From NCBI GenBank assembly GCA_018267195.1, contig JAFDYY010000002.1, positions 80,897 to 144,896 on the forward strand: a DNA stretch of 64,000 nt, given 5' to 3'. The notes under the pieces were generated by a model. That model was not told the origin of the DNA. It did no database searches and saw only the letters and a program-made list of their open reading frames with translations. Made by a program: the position numbers and the translations under genes. Position 1 is the first letter of the stretch; each line of letters opens with the position of its first letter. This document shows, piece after piece, positions 53,388 through 62,341 of the stretch. This DNA comes from Bacteroidota bacterium. Lineage in GTDB: Bacteria; Bacteroidota; Bacteroidia; Cytophagales; Cyclobacteriaceae.

Positions 53388-55223
53388 ATGTGCGGAATAG
53401 TAGCTTACGTGGGGCATCGGAAAGCCAGCGATGTAATTATTAAAGGATTGAAACGGTTGGAGTATCGTGGGTATGACAGTGCCGGCATAGCGCTGCTTAA
53501 TGGCGGGCTGAATATTTACAAAAAGAAAGGAAAGGTATCGGAACTGGAAAATTTCATTCAAGGTCAAAACCTGGACAGTCACATTGGTATAGGGCACACC
53601 CGCTGGGCTACACATGGAGAACCTAGTGATGAAAACGCCCATCCGCATTACTCCGCTACTAAAAAATTAGCCATTATCCACAATGGCATTATAGAAAATT
53701 ACAGTTCGCTCAAACAAGATTTGCTTCGCAAAGGCCACCAGTTTGCCAGCGAAACCGATACGGAAGTATTTATCCATTTCATTGAAGATATTCAGGAAAA
53801 AGAAAACTGCCCGCTCGATGAGGCCGTGCGTCTGGCTTTAACGAAAGTAGTAGGTGCGTATGCCATCGTGGTGATGTCGTTGGCCGAACCTGACTTACTC
53901 ATTGCGGCCCGGAAAGGAAGCCCACTGGTGGTGGGGGTAGGTAAAAATGAATTTTTTATGGCCTCGGATGCCACTCCGATTATTGAGTACACCAATGAAG
54001 TGGTTTACCTGAATGATCAGGAAATAGCTGTAATAAACCACGGAGAATTAAAGATTAAAAATACAGCCAATCTGCCGCTAACCCCCTACATACAAACTAT
54101 AGACCTCGAATTGGAAGCTATAGAGAAGGGCGGTTATGAGCATTTTATGCTGAAAGAAATTTTTGAACAACCACGCTCCATTCGAGACTGTATGCGGGGA
54201 AGGCTCGATACCCACACCGGCCGGTTAGTATTGGGTGGGTTGCGCGAATATGTTAATAAATTAGTGAATGCCGACCGTATACTAATTGTGGCGTGTGGCA
54301 CCTCATGGCATGCCGGGTTAGTGGCCGAATATTTTTTTGAAGAATTTTGCCGTATTCCCGTAGAGGTAGAGTATGCCTCGGAGTTCCGGTACCGCAATCC
54401 GGTGATTCGCGAAGGCGATGTGGTCATAGCCGTTTCGCAATCCGGGGAAACGGCCGATACACTCGCTGCCATAGAAATGGCTAAGGCAAAAGGGGCAATT
54501 ATCTTTGGAGTTTGTAATGTAGTAGGATCTTCTATTCCCCGGGCAACACATGCAGGTGCTTACACCCATGCCGGGCCGGAAATTGGAGTGGCCAGTACAA
54601 AAGCATTTACAGCCCAGCTAACCGTGTTGAACATGATTGCGCTGATTGTGGCGCAAAAGAAAGGAACCATAACGGAACAAAAATTTCATGAGTTACTGGT
54701 GGAGATGGAAAACATTCCGGCTAAAGTAGAGCAGGTATTGAAGCTGAACAACCAAATTCAAACCATTGCTGATGAATTTAAGCAAGCCCGTAATTTTATT
54801 TACCTCGGCCGCGGGTATAATTTCCCGGTGGCGCTGGAGGGAGCTTTGAAACTGAAAGAAATTTCATACATCCATGCGGAAGGATACCCGGCTGCCGAAA
54901 TGAAGCATGGCCCCATTGCATTAATTGATGAAGAAATGCCGGTGGTTTTTATTGCCACGAAGGATGCTTCATACGAAAAAGTAGTTTCCAATATTCAGGA
55001 AGTGAAGGCCCGCAAAGGCCGGGTGATATCCATTGTTACCGAAGGCGATACGCTCATACCTAAAATGAGTGAGTTTGTCATTGAAGTACCCGCCACACTT
55101 GATCCGTTGATGCCGATGGTATCGGTTATTCCGTTGCAACTGCTTTCGTACCACATTGCCGTGATGCGCGGCTGCAATGTAGATCAGCCCAGAAATTTGG
55201 CTAAAAGTGTTACGGTAGAGTAA
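53388..55223 (+). CDS. glmS: Glutamine--fructose-6-phosphate aminotransferase
   Basis: This 611-residue enzyme makes glucosamine 6-phosphate, the entry to peptidoglycan and LPS sugars. The N-terminal Ntn glutaminase starts MCGIVAYVGHRKASDVI, with Cys2 as nucleophile, and has GIGHTRWATHGEPSDENAHP. Two SIS domains follow (VACGTSWHAGLVAEYF, AVSQSGETADTLAAI; YLGRGYNFPVALEGALKLKE), and the end DQPRNLAKSVTVE is the standard C-terminus. Full length. Confidence 0.98.
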   Translation: MCGIVAYVGHRKASDVIIKGLKRLEYRGYDSAGIALLNGGLNIYKKKGKVSELENFIQGQNLDSHIGIGHTRWATHGEPSDENAHPHYSATKKLAIIHNGIIENYSSLKQDLLRKGHQFASETDTEVFIHFIEDIQEKENCPLDEAVRLALTKVVGAYAIVVMSLAEPDLLIAARKGSPLVVGVGKNEFFMASDATPIIEYTNEVVYLNDQEIAVINHGELKIKNTANLPLTPYIQTIDLELEAIEKGGYEHFMLKEIFEQPRSIRDCMRGRLDTHTGRLVLGGLREYVNKLVNADRILIVACGTSWHAGLVAEYFFEEFCRIPVEVEYASEFRYRNPVIREGDVVIAVSQSGETADTLAAIEMAKAKGAIIFGVCNVVGSSIPRATHAGAYTHAGPEIGVASTKAFTAQLTVLNMIALIVAQKKGTITEQKFHELLVEMENIPAKVEQVLKLNNQIQTIADEFKQARNFIYLGRGYNFPVALEGALKLKEISYIHAEGYPAAEMKHGPIALIDEEMPVVFIATKDASYEKVVSNIQEVKARKGRVISIVTEGDTLIPKMSEFVIEVPATLDPLMPMVSVIPLQLLSYHIAVMRGCNVDQPRNLAKSVTVE

Positions 55224-55260
55224 GAAACGACAGGAGTAAATACCTTTTTAGATTTTCACT

Positions 55261-56259
55261 TCAATTTCCATCTCCTTCATTCCACTCAAACCCCATCGCA
55301 AGAATTTTTTCAAGCAAAACATTTGTCGCTAACGGCTCAACGCCAATTTTTTCGTTGATGGAAGACCATGCCATTTTAAGTTCACCAAAATCCGGCTCAC
55401 CGGTATGAAGAATAAGTTGATCTACCCCGGCAAGGGTTGCGGCAAGGGCTTGCAGCCACGTCATTAAAATACGGTTTCCACCATAGGCACCGCACCCCCA
55501 ATAACCCGAATGAATAATTACCGAGTCGGTTCCAGATTCTATCATGGCGGCCTTGAATCCGGTGTAGGCAGCTTTTAGTGCGTAAATGATTTCGGCAAGT
55601 TGGTAGCTTCCTTCACCGCCATCGGGTGCAGCAATGCAGATCAGATTAGTAATAGTTGGAGGCGTAATAATGTTAACAGCCTTTCGGATGGCATCTTCCG
55701 ATGCCTTGTGAAAGGCATTTCCATAAAGCCCCAATGGTCGCCCTTCACTATCATTCGGTTCTGTTTTTAGAGAACAACGTCTTTCGGCACCTTTAATAAG
55801 AACAGGTGTTGGCTCCTGGTCATTTACAGTTGAGGAATCAATTTGAAGGGCATTAAGTTTTTGTTTCAGGGAAGCAAGAACCGGGTGTTCGGCCACTTGC
55901 ATTTCGTCTTGCGCCAAGAGGTCGCTCCCATACGCCAGAAATAAATCAGGGTCAGCAAAATTAAGGTGCCATTCAAATGATTCTGAAGGACCGGGAGAGG
56001 GCAGATAATCATAGTATCCGGCCTGGCATAAAACTTTATCGGATAACCCACGAAGCGATACCGATTCTGGTAATTCCATGGCGTGCCACCTTGAATAGTT
56101 AAGTTTCCCTTGATGAAGGGCACCGGGCGGACAAGCTATTTCATATACAATTTTTTTATTCTTGGAAAAAAGTTGGGCAGGTTCCTGTTTTACTAGCAGA
56201 GAAGCTTCAAAAATACATCGCTGAATAGGCTTAATTGAAGCAGCTTGTTGGGGTTTCAT
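55261..56259 (-). CDS. PARG-like (ADP-ribose glycohydrolase fold) protein
   Basis: This 332-residue protein shares the layout of poly(ADP-ribose) glycohydrolase/macrodomain proteins. The NFADP stretch at 100-104 and QDEMQVAEHP at 117-126 align with the PARG catalytic loop (VDFAN...QEEI.F...PE), leaving Gln117-Asp118-Glu119 in place of QEE, so the catalytic Glu is kept. The late motif SGYWGCGAYGG at 251-261 matches the PARG TGNWGCGAFGGD loop. The glycine-rich GGG segment before QEE is not obvious. ADP-ribose hydrolysis is plausible but not certain. It lies 67 bases after the CMD1 gene on the same strand and may be the last gene of that operon. Confidence 0.75.
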   Translation of the reverse strand: MKPQQAASIKPIQRCIFEASLLVKQEPAQLFSKNKKIVYEIACPPGALHQGKLNYSRWHAMELPESVSLRGLSDKVLCQAGYYDYLPSPGPSESFEWHLNFADPDLFLAYGSDLLAQDEMQVAEHPVLASLKQKLNALQIDSSTVNDQEPTPVLIKGAERRCSLKTEPNDSEGRPLGLYGNAFHKASEDAIRKAVNIITPPTITNLICIAAPDGGEGSYQLAEIIYALKAAYTGFKAAMIESGTDSVIIHSGYWGCGAYGGNRILMTWLQALAATLAGVDQLILHTGEPDFGELKMAWSSINEKIGVEPLATNVLLEKILAMGFEWNEGDGN

Positions 56260-56326
56260 TTAACATTGTTAAGTGAGCTAGATAAAGGTAAACAAATAAT
56301 TTAGCTGAGTAGGATTTTTGTACACC

Positions 56327-56875
56327 TCACTTGTATAGATCCAAACCGGCATAACCTTCTGCGGCTCTTCGCGGGCCACGCTCCACGTAAAAATTCCGGT
56401 CTTGCGGTGCCCATGTTCCTAATCCATCTACATACCGATTGAACATGCAAAAGGCGGCAGCGATTAACACCGTGTCGTGAATTTCTATATCTGTCGCACC
56501 TAACGATTTGGCTTTTTCAATTTGTTCGGGCGTTACATACTTGCCGCCTTTCTGAACACTGGCGGCAATGGAAAGCAATGCTTTCAGCTTGCCGGACAGA
56601 TTAACCGATTCAAAATCTTTCTTTACCGAATCCACATAGTTGATGTCGCATTGCAAATAATGCTGGGCAATGCCGCCATGTGTATTTTGGCAATAGAAGC
56701 AGTCGTTCAGATACGAAACATAAGTGGCTATCAGTTCGCGTTCTCCGCGGGTGAGTGAGTTTTCGCTTCGCAAAAGAACTTCAGCCAACTCATTCAGGGG
56801 CTTTGTTGTTTCAGGGCGAAAAGCCATCGGTCCGCGAATACCGGGAAGCCCTTCGGGTAATTCTATATGTGCCAT
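56327..56875 (-). CDS. AhpD/CMD-fold peroxidase-related protein, paralogue 1
   Basis: This 182-residue carboxymuconolactone-decarboxylase/AhpD-fold protein has the redox site Cys59-x-x-Cys62 with His66 (DCFYCQNTHGG) in the helix that carries it in AhpD, preceded by the proton-relay-like Glu in RGERELIATYVS. The N-terminus AHIELPEGLPGIRGPM is shared with its two neighbours. Members of this peroxidase-related group have no settled substrate. It is the fifth gene in the operon from 62032 downward, 26 bases after paralogue 2. Confidence 0.88.
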   Translation of the reverse strand: MAHIELPEGLPGIRGPMAFRPETTKPLNELAEVLLRSENSLTRGERELIATYVSYLNDCFYCQNTHGGIAQHYLQCDINYVDSVKKDFESVNLSGKLKALLSIAASVQKGGKYVTPEQIEKAKSLGATDIEIHDTVLIAAAFCMFNRYVDGLGTWAPQDRNFYVERGPRRAAEGYAGLDLYK

Positions 56876-56901
56876 GAGTTTATGATTTAAGGTTTATAAA
56901 C

Positions 56902-57447
56902 TTAAAGTTTAGTAGGAAGTACATATCCCTTTTCGCCCATCCGTACTCCCATCTCATCATACGCTTGGGGGTCAGTAGGGGTAAAACTGGCGAGTCCATC
57001 CACATACCGATTGAACATACTGAAGGTGGCTGCGATCAGCACCGTATCATGAATGTCGCGATCAGTAGCCCCCTGCTTGCGCGCTTGCTCCACCTCTTCG
57101 GGCAATACTTCTTTTCCGTTAATTTGAACTTTGCCGGCTATGTTGAGCAGCGCTTTCAGTTTTTCGCTAATGGGTGCAGCTTGGTAATTGTTCAGCACAA
57201 CATCCACCACTTGTTTTTTGTCTCTAAAAAGATAACGGGCCGCTGCCGCATGGCTGCTTGTACAAAATACACACTCGTTGCGGGAGGAAACATACGTAGC
57301 AATTAATTCGCGCTCGGCCTCACTCAGAGGAGATTCGCCCCGGAGCAACACTTGGGCGAGGTCGTATAAATACTGCCCGGATTCAGGGCGAAACATAACG
57401 AGGCTTCGGATGCCGGGAACGCCTTCGGGAACTTGAATATGAGCCAT
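56902..57447 (-). CDS. AhpD/CMD-fold peroxidase-related protein, paralogue 2
   Basis: This 181-residue protein aligns end to end with paralogues 1 and 3. The active site is Cys59, Cys62, His66 in ECVFCTSSHAAA, preceded by AERELIATYVSSRN. The C-terminal signature DTVLIAATFSMFNRYVDGLA is nearly identical to the others. The long common helix and equal lengths show tandem duplication rather than convergent recruitment. It starts nine bases after the MFS gene. Confidence 0.88.
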   Translation of the reverse strand: MAHIQVPEGVPGIRSLVMFRPESGQYLYDLAQVLLRGESPLSEAERELIATYVSSRNECVFCTSSHAAAARYLFRDKKQVVDVVLNNYQAAPISEKLKALLNIAGKVQINGKEVLPEEVEQARKQGATDRDIHDTVLIAATFSMFNRYVDGLASFTPTDPQAYDEMGVRMGEKGYVLPTKL

Positions 57448-57456
57448 AGATGAAAT

Positions 57457-58686
57457 TTATGCGGTTAAGTTTTTAGATGGAGCTTTGGTAAAGACGATGA
57501 AAATAAATCCCAGAAAAAATACAAGCGAAAATAGCGACAGGGAGTTGCCATAGCCGCCTAATCGGGTTACCCAGGCGCCCACAAAAAATATGGCCAGCGT
57601 AGTAAAAAACCTTCCGATATTAAAACAAAAGCCTGTAGCGGTGGCACGAACAGCCACCGGAAAAAGAAGCGGTATGTAAACCGATAGAGTGCCCTGGCTG
57701 ATACCAAACAGAAAAGCTAAGAGCGCAATTTCAATTATGGTTATGGAGGTAAACGATGTGTTAAGTTGAAAGAGAAGAAGAGATAATACCAAGCAGCCAG
57801 AAAAACACAACAACAGAGTTTGGCGCACCCCGAGTGCATTAGAAATCCATCCTGATAAAAAACCTCCGCTCAATCCGCCCATGCCCAGTAACATTAAGCT
57901 TATCCCCCGCTCTTTCTGCCCATCGGTTGTTATAAGCAGGCTTTGAACCCAGGTAGGCAACCACGAGAAGATGGCCCAAAGCCCGATTAACATCGAACCA
58001 AAAATAACCGAACCACTTACCATCTCCCGGATGTTTCCTGTTATCGTGTTGTGCTTTGTCTGGCGTGTATTTTTCCATTCTTCAGATTCGTGCAAAAGAA
58101 AAAATGAACTAACACCAAGAATGAGTGGGCAAGCCCCAAACAAAAGACCTTGTCGCCATTCCGAAATAAAGTAATTGATTGCGCCTGAAGAAAAAACACC
58201 GATTGCAAAACCGACTGAAACAAATCCAATAAATACAGAACGGGATTTTACAGGCCATACTTCTGATAAGAGTGTAGTGTTAATGACCAGCACACCACCG
58301 ACACCAAACCCGCAAAAAAATTGCATGACCAACAACATTTCCCACGATGTAACAAGTCCTTTTAATAAAGTAAATACCCCATACATTGCCACGGCTGCCG
58401 CCAATGATTTTGCCCGGCCTATTTTATCGCCCAATACACCCCATATTAATCCTCCGGTTGCCCATCCGGCAAAATACAATGCATTGATGTACGCACTTAC
58501 CTGATTAATACGATCGGTTGTGGCGGACCCCAATAAATCTTTTACCACTACCGGAAGATAAACAGATATCAGGGTGGTGGCTGCTCCTCCCAATACGTTG
58601 CTCATAAAACAGATGCCAAATAAGAGCCAGAGGTAAGAGCTGATCTTGGTATCAGTTCCCGGCAATATAGTCTTTGATGCAACCAA
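57457..58686 (-). CDS. Major facilitator superfamily transporter
   Basis: This 409-residue inner-membrane carrier has 12 membrane segments with the MFS motif A in GVLGDKIGRAKS after TM2 and a second-half equivalent near SGWISNALGVRQT. The sugar/aromatic-acid porter style (SLMLLGMGGLSGGFLSG) is suggested. No specific substrate can be assigned. The start is a TTG at 58686, two bases after the TonB receptor stop, with no ATG at a comparable position. The tight spacing puts it in one transcript with the receptor, so it likely moves the same compound across the inner membrane. Confidence 0.9.
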   Translation of the reverse strand: MVASKTILPGTDTKISSYLWLLFGICFMSNVLGGAATTLISVYLPVVVKDLLGSATTDRINQVSAYINALYFAGWATGGLIWGVLGDKIGRAKSLAAAVAMYGVFTLLKGLVTSWEMLLVMQFFCGFGVGGVLVINTTLLSEVWPVKSRSVFIGFVSVGFAIGVFSSGAINYFISEWRQGLLFGACPLILGVSSFFLLHESEEWKNTRQTKHNTITGNIREMVSGSVIFGSMLIGLWAIFSWLPTWVQSLLITTDGQKERGISLMLLGMGGLSGGFLSGWISNALGVRQTLLLCFSGCLVLSLLLFQLNTSFTSITIIEIALLAFLFGISQGTLSVYIPLLFPVAVRATATGFCFNIGRFFTTLAIFFVGAWVTRLGGYGNSLSLFSLVFFLGFIFIVFTKAPSKNLTA

Positions 58687-58688
58687 AA

Positions 58689-61454
58689 TTAACGGGGAAA
58701 CAATTCATCAAAAACGATAGAGATATAATACACGGCACCGACTGCGGGCGACCCGTACGCCTGATACACCTGGTTATTAAGCAAGTTGTTTGCACCTAAC
58801 TTGAATATCGACTTAATAGACCTTACTTTATAATTTACCTGCGCGTCTAACATAGAGTATGCATTAATTCTGCCCGGCTGCATCTGGTTAAATGAAGAAG
58901 TCCAGTCAAATGCGTCCTGCCATCTCCACGCAAGAGAAAAGCCTATGTTATGAGTAACCGAACTATTGCTAAACGTTACATTGGTGCGCCACTTGGGGGT
59001 GTTAAAAGCAGGAATATCGTTTGGGTTAGCATTCAGTAAATTGAAGTCGGCCCAGGTGGCATTTGCTCCCAAAGAATAATTTTTGGGTAACAAATAGGTG
59101 AGCCCTAATGTAGCGCCCTGCGAAGTAACCCGATCACTTGCATTAGTATAAAGCTGATACAATCGGCTATTGCCGCTAAGCAGATCATTGGCTGCGGCCG
59201 GGTTTATTTTCCCATCACTGCCCAACACCGGGCTTTGGGGCTGCATCACCACTCGGTTTAAAATAAAATCATGGTAGCTGCTGAAATAATAATTTACATC
59301 AACCAATAATTTTTCGGCATACAAACCTTTGTAGCCAACTTCAAACGTATGAACACGCTCGGGTTTAATATAAGGTACGCTCGATTTCTCTAATAAGTCT
59401 TTCGATTGGGCAATAGCTTGTGCAGGGGTGGCACCACCAGCCATGGCCGCCTGGAATGCACCGAAAAAAGGTCCGAGCGAGGCTGAAGTAAATGAATTTT
59501 CATACACATTCATGCCCCGGCTATTGTCGGGCACACCACCTAAAATGGTAATAACCCCGGCATTTAGTTTAATATACTGATCAGTAGGGGTTGGGTTTCT
59601 GAAACCCGATTGAAAGGACGCGCGAAAGTGATGATTAGAGGCTACTGTATAAACCGTGGAAACACGAGGGGTAAACCGCCCGTTAAAATTTTGGTTTTTA
59701 TCGTACCGGATAGAGCTTGTGATTTTTAAATTTTCATTGAGCAGACGTTTGGAGGCTTGCACAAATGCCCCGCCTTCTTTAATGGTGATGGGATGGTTAA
59801 GATCGTCTAGCAGCGTGCCCATGGTGTTCATGTCGTACATCCGGAAGTTACCACCGGCTAACAGATCAACCACTTTTATCTGGTTACTAAAATCATATTG
59901 CCCTTCAATATGATAGAGTTTGCTTTTGCTGATAATGCCGGCCCCCGATAAGCCGGTGGTGTTAATCAGCCTGTTTTTTTGATTTTCAAAATCAGCAGAG
60001 CCGGGCAAAAACCTTCCCTGGTCGGCAAAGGCACGCGCGGCATTTGGATCGGATGCGGCCACACCACTGATGCCTCCGCTGTAAGCTGTACTATAACGGG
60101 TGAACCACATATTATCAGCTTGATTGGCACTGACTATGTTGCCGCTTAAATCCTGCACCCACGTACGGTTGATAAGCTGACCGAGAGCACGGGCATTGTA
60201 CGATTGCCCGGTGCTTTCCAGGTTGGCATACGCACGAACAAAATACTGGCTTCCGCGTGCTTCGAGACGGTGTTGCTGAAAATTAAAGTTGTTTAATTGA
60301 AACCGGTTGCTCCCGGTATAGGCGGCCCGGCCCTGGTTGTAATTATATTGATAAATTAATTCCAGGTTGTTGCTCACTTTATAGTGGAGCGCACTGTTAA
60401 GTTTTAAACTGTAGGTGTTGTAGTTCATCAGGTCGCGCTCTTCGTACCCGGTGCGCGATACATTTATTCCGTTGATGGTGCGTACCACCTCATCGCCATA
60501 AATATTTAGCGCATCACGCCCTGGGTTATTATCGCCCCGCAGCGCAGGAGGTGTGCCGGAAGATACATCGGTGTAATTGGTAGCATACCAATCTAACCCC
60601 GAGAAGTAAGAGCCGTTTACTTTAAAAGCGAAACGGTTGTTAATTACTTTGGCATAACGGATAGCCAGATCGTAGAGCGGAGTGGGATTGGCATATTTTT
60701 CATTAAAATGATTCATGCCGGTTTTTACCTGGGCACTCAAGCCTTGGTATTGAAATGGGTTTTTGGTACGCATCATTAACACTCCGTTAAAAGCTACGGG
60801 GCCATACAGTGCCGAGGCCGAACCGGGTATAATTTCGGCACTCTCCATATCCAAATCGGAAGAACCAAATAAATTGCCTACGGCAAAATTTAAACCCGGT
60901 GTTTGGTTATCAACCCCATCTACTAACTGGAGGAAGCGTTGATTGCCGGTGCTGTTAAACCCACGGGTGTTGATTTGCCGGAAGGTGAGCCCGCTGGTTA
61001 CCATTTCCACCGATTTGATATTCTGCAGTCCTTCATAAAAATTGATGGAAGGAGTTTCGCGAATGGATTTGGAATCCATCTTTTCTATACTTACCGGTGA
61101 TTGTAAAATATTTTCTTCTACACGCGATGCCGACACCACCATTTCATCGAGCAATTGGCTTTGCTGAATCAGTGAAACAATAATTGACTGGCTTGTTTCC
61201 TGTACCTCTATTTCTTGTTTTTGATAGCCTACAAAAGATACGATTAAGGTAAGCGGAGGATTTAGTGTGGCTGAAAATGAAAACTTTCCGGCCGCATCCG
61301 ATACGGTGCCGATCATTTTTCCTTTTACCGAAATATTGGCTCCGGCAACCGGTTCATTGGTTTTTGAATCAGTAATGGTTCCACTAAAGATATTTTTTTG
61401 TGCGTATATCTGAGAAGACAGAATGACAAAAAGCAGGAGTAAAATTTGTTTCAT
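58689..61454 (-). CDS. TonB-dependent outer-membrane receptor
   Basis: This 921-residue receptor has a signal peptide (MKQILLLLFVILSSQIYAQ), a carboxypeptidase-D-like regulatory domain (ITDSKTNEPVAGANISVKGK), a plug (INTRGFNSTGNQRFLQLVDG, then EIIPGSASALYGPVAFNGV) and a ~700-residue barrel ending in an aromatic-rich strand (YYISIVFDELFPR). No SusD partner is encoded, so it is not a SusC-type polysaccharide importer. Size and plug fit the siderophore/cofactor/small-molecule receptors. It starts 17 bases after CMD paralogue 3 and ends two bases before the MFS gene. Ligand unknown. Confidence 0.94.
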   Translation of the reverse strand: MKQILLLLFVILSSQIYAQKNIFSGTITDSKTNEPVAGANISVKGKMIGTVSDAAGKFSFSATLNPPLTLIVSFVGYQKQEIEVQETSQSIIVSLIQQSQLLDEMVVSASRVEENILQSPVSIEKMDSKSIRETPSINFYEGLQNIKSVEMVTSGLTFRQINTRGFNSTGNQRFLQLVDGVDNQTPGLNFAVGNLFGSSDLDMESAEIIPGSASALYGPVAFNGVLMMRTKNPFQYQGLSAQVKTGMNHFNEKYANPTPLYDLAIRYAKVINNRFAFKVNGSYFSGLDWYATNYTDVSSGTPPALRGDNNPGRDALNIYGDEVVRTINGINVSRTGYEERDLMNYNTYSLKLNSALHYKVSNNLELIYQYNYNQGRAAYTGSNRFQLNNFNFQQHRLEARGSQYFVRAYANLESTGQSYNARALGQLINRTWVQDLSGNIVSANQADNMWFTRYSTAYSGGISGVAASDPNAARAFADQGRFLPGSADFENQKNRLINTTGLSGAGIISKSKLYHIEGQYDFSNQIKVVDLLAGGNFRMYDMNTMGTLLDDLNHPITIKEGGAFVQASKRLLNENLKITSSIRYDKNQNFNGRFTPRVSTVYTVASNHHFRASFQSGFRNPTPTDQYIKLNAGVITILGGVPDNSRGMNVYENSFTSASLGPFFGAFQAAMAGGATPAQAIAQSKDLLEKSSVPYIKPERVHTFEVGYKGLYAEKLLVDVNYYFSSYHDFILNRVVMQPQSPVLGSDGKINPAAANDLLSGNSRLYQLYTNASDRVTSQGATLGLTYLLPKNYSLGANATWADFNLLNANPNDIPAFNTPKWRTNVTFSNSSVTHNIGFSLAWRWQDAFDWTSSFNQMQPGRINAYSMLDAQVNYKVRSIKSIFKLGANNLLNNQVYQAYGSPAVGAVYYISIVFDELFPR

Positions 61455-61471
61455 GCAGGTTGGTTTGGGGG

Positions 61472-62032
61472 TTAATGTTTTTTTAAATGATCGTAGCCTT
61501 GCGGCAAGCGTTGGTAGCCTTTGGCTATTCGTTGAGCCAGGCCATTATAAAATTCAGGATCAGCAGGGGTTACGGTAGAGAGGCCATCGACATAGCGGTT
61601 ATACAAACAGAAGAGTGCTGCGATCAGTACCGTATCGTGAATCTCAAGATCCGTAGCGCCTTCCTGTTTAGCCTGTTGAATGGAGTGTTCGGTAACAGCT
61701 TTTCCACTTTGTTGTACTTGGGAGGCAATAGTGAGCAAGGATTTCATTTTATTACTGACGGGCGCAGTAGAGATATTTTCTTTAACCGCTTTGGTGGTAT
61801 CGCATTCGCCTAAAAGTTTATCGGCAGCGGCCGTATGAGCATTGGTGCAAAAGCGGCAGGCATTGCCGTTAGAAACTACCGTAGCAATTAATTCGCGTTC
61901 TGCTTCCGAAAGGGTAGAGGGGCCACGAAGCAAAAACTGTGTAAGGTTGCGGATGGGTTCGGCTGTGTCTTTCCGGTATTCAAGTAAGCCGGTAATACCG
62001 GGCAAATGATCTTCTAAAGGGATGTATGGCAT
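61472..62032 (-). CDS. AhpD/CMD-fold peroxidase-related protein, paralogue 3 (first gene of the operon)
   Basis: This 186-residue protein is the 5'-most gene of the minus-strand operon. Its active site ACRFCTNAHTAAA gives Cys59, Cys62 and His66 at the same numbers as the other two paralogues, and the helix AERELIATVVSNGN and the late DTVLIAALFCLYNRYVDGLS are shared. The opening PYIPLEDHLPGITG is the most divergent of the three. It is followed after 17 bases by the TonB receptor gene. Confidence 0.88.
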   Translation of the reverse strand: MPYIPLEDHLPGITGLLEYRKDTAEPIRNLTQFLLRGPSTLSEAERELIATVVSNGNACRFCTNAHTAAADKLLGECDTTKAVKENISTAPVSNKMKSLLTIASQVQQSGKAVTEHSIQQAKQEGATDLEIHDTVLIAALFCLYNRYVDGLSTVTPADPEFYNGLAQRIAKGYQRLPQGYDHLKKH

Positions 62033-62341
62033 ATATATTTTTTTGGATGACGTATTAAAAAAGCAGGGCCTGCCTCGAACCCTAATTACGATAACAGACC
62101 ACTGCTTCCTTTTTGTAAATCAACTTAAGATGACAAAGGAATTGATTCACCACCTGTACCCTAAAACAGGCAACTAAATTTTCCAAGGTCATTTAAAAAT
62201 GTAGCGTTAGTATTTTTTGTTATGATAAAAAATTGGCTAAAACTTCTCAGCCGAATGCGTAGCTGAGCAGATGATTTACAACATGCTTTATTCCGCCTCG
62301 AACGATACAAGAAGAGATCAGAAAAAAATTACAGCTGTAAA
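62033..62341. other. 309-base intergenic region ahead of the CMD operon
   Basis: No gene is visible. The region must hold the promoter of the minus-strand operon that begins at 62032, but no exact TAnnTTTG was seen there. The nonamer GCCTCGAAC occurs twice, at 62072-62080 and 62295-62303. A weak hairpin CTCAGC-N10-GCTGAG (62246-62267) followed on the minus strand by AGTTTTAGCC could end the gene at 62342. No recognised riboswitch consensus was found. Confidence 0.45.

Noticed and set aside
62060..62090. tRNA-like GGTTCGAGGC string on the minus strand
   Set aside because: No cloverleaf could be built around it; only the T-loop-like string is present.
62033..62341. Cobalamin or TPP riboswitch before the TonB-receptor operon
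   Set aside because: No B12-box or TPP-motif consensus was found in either strand.
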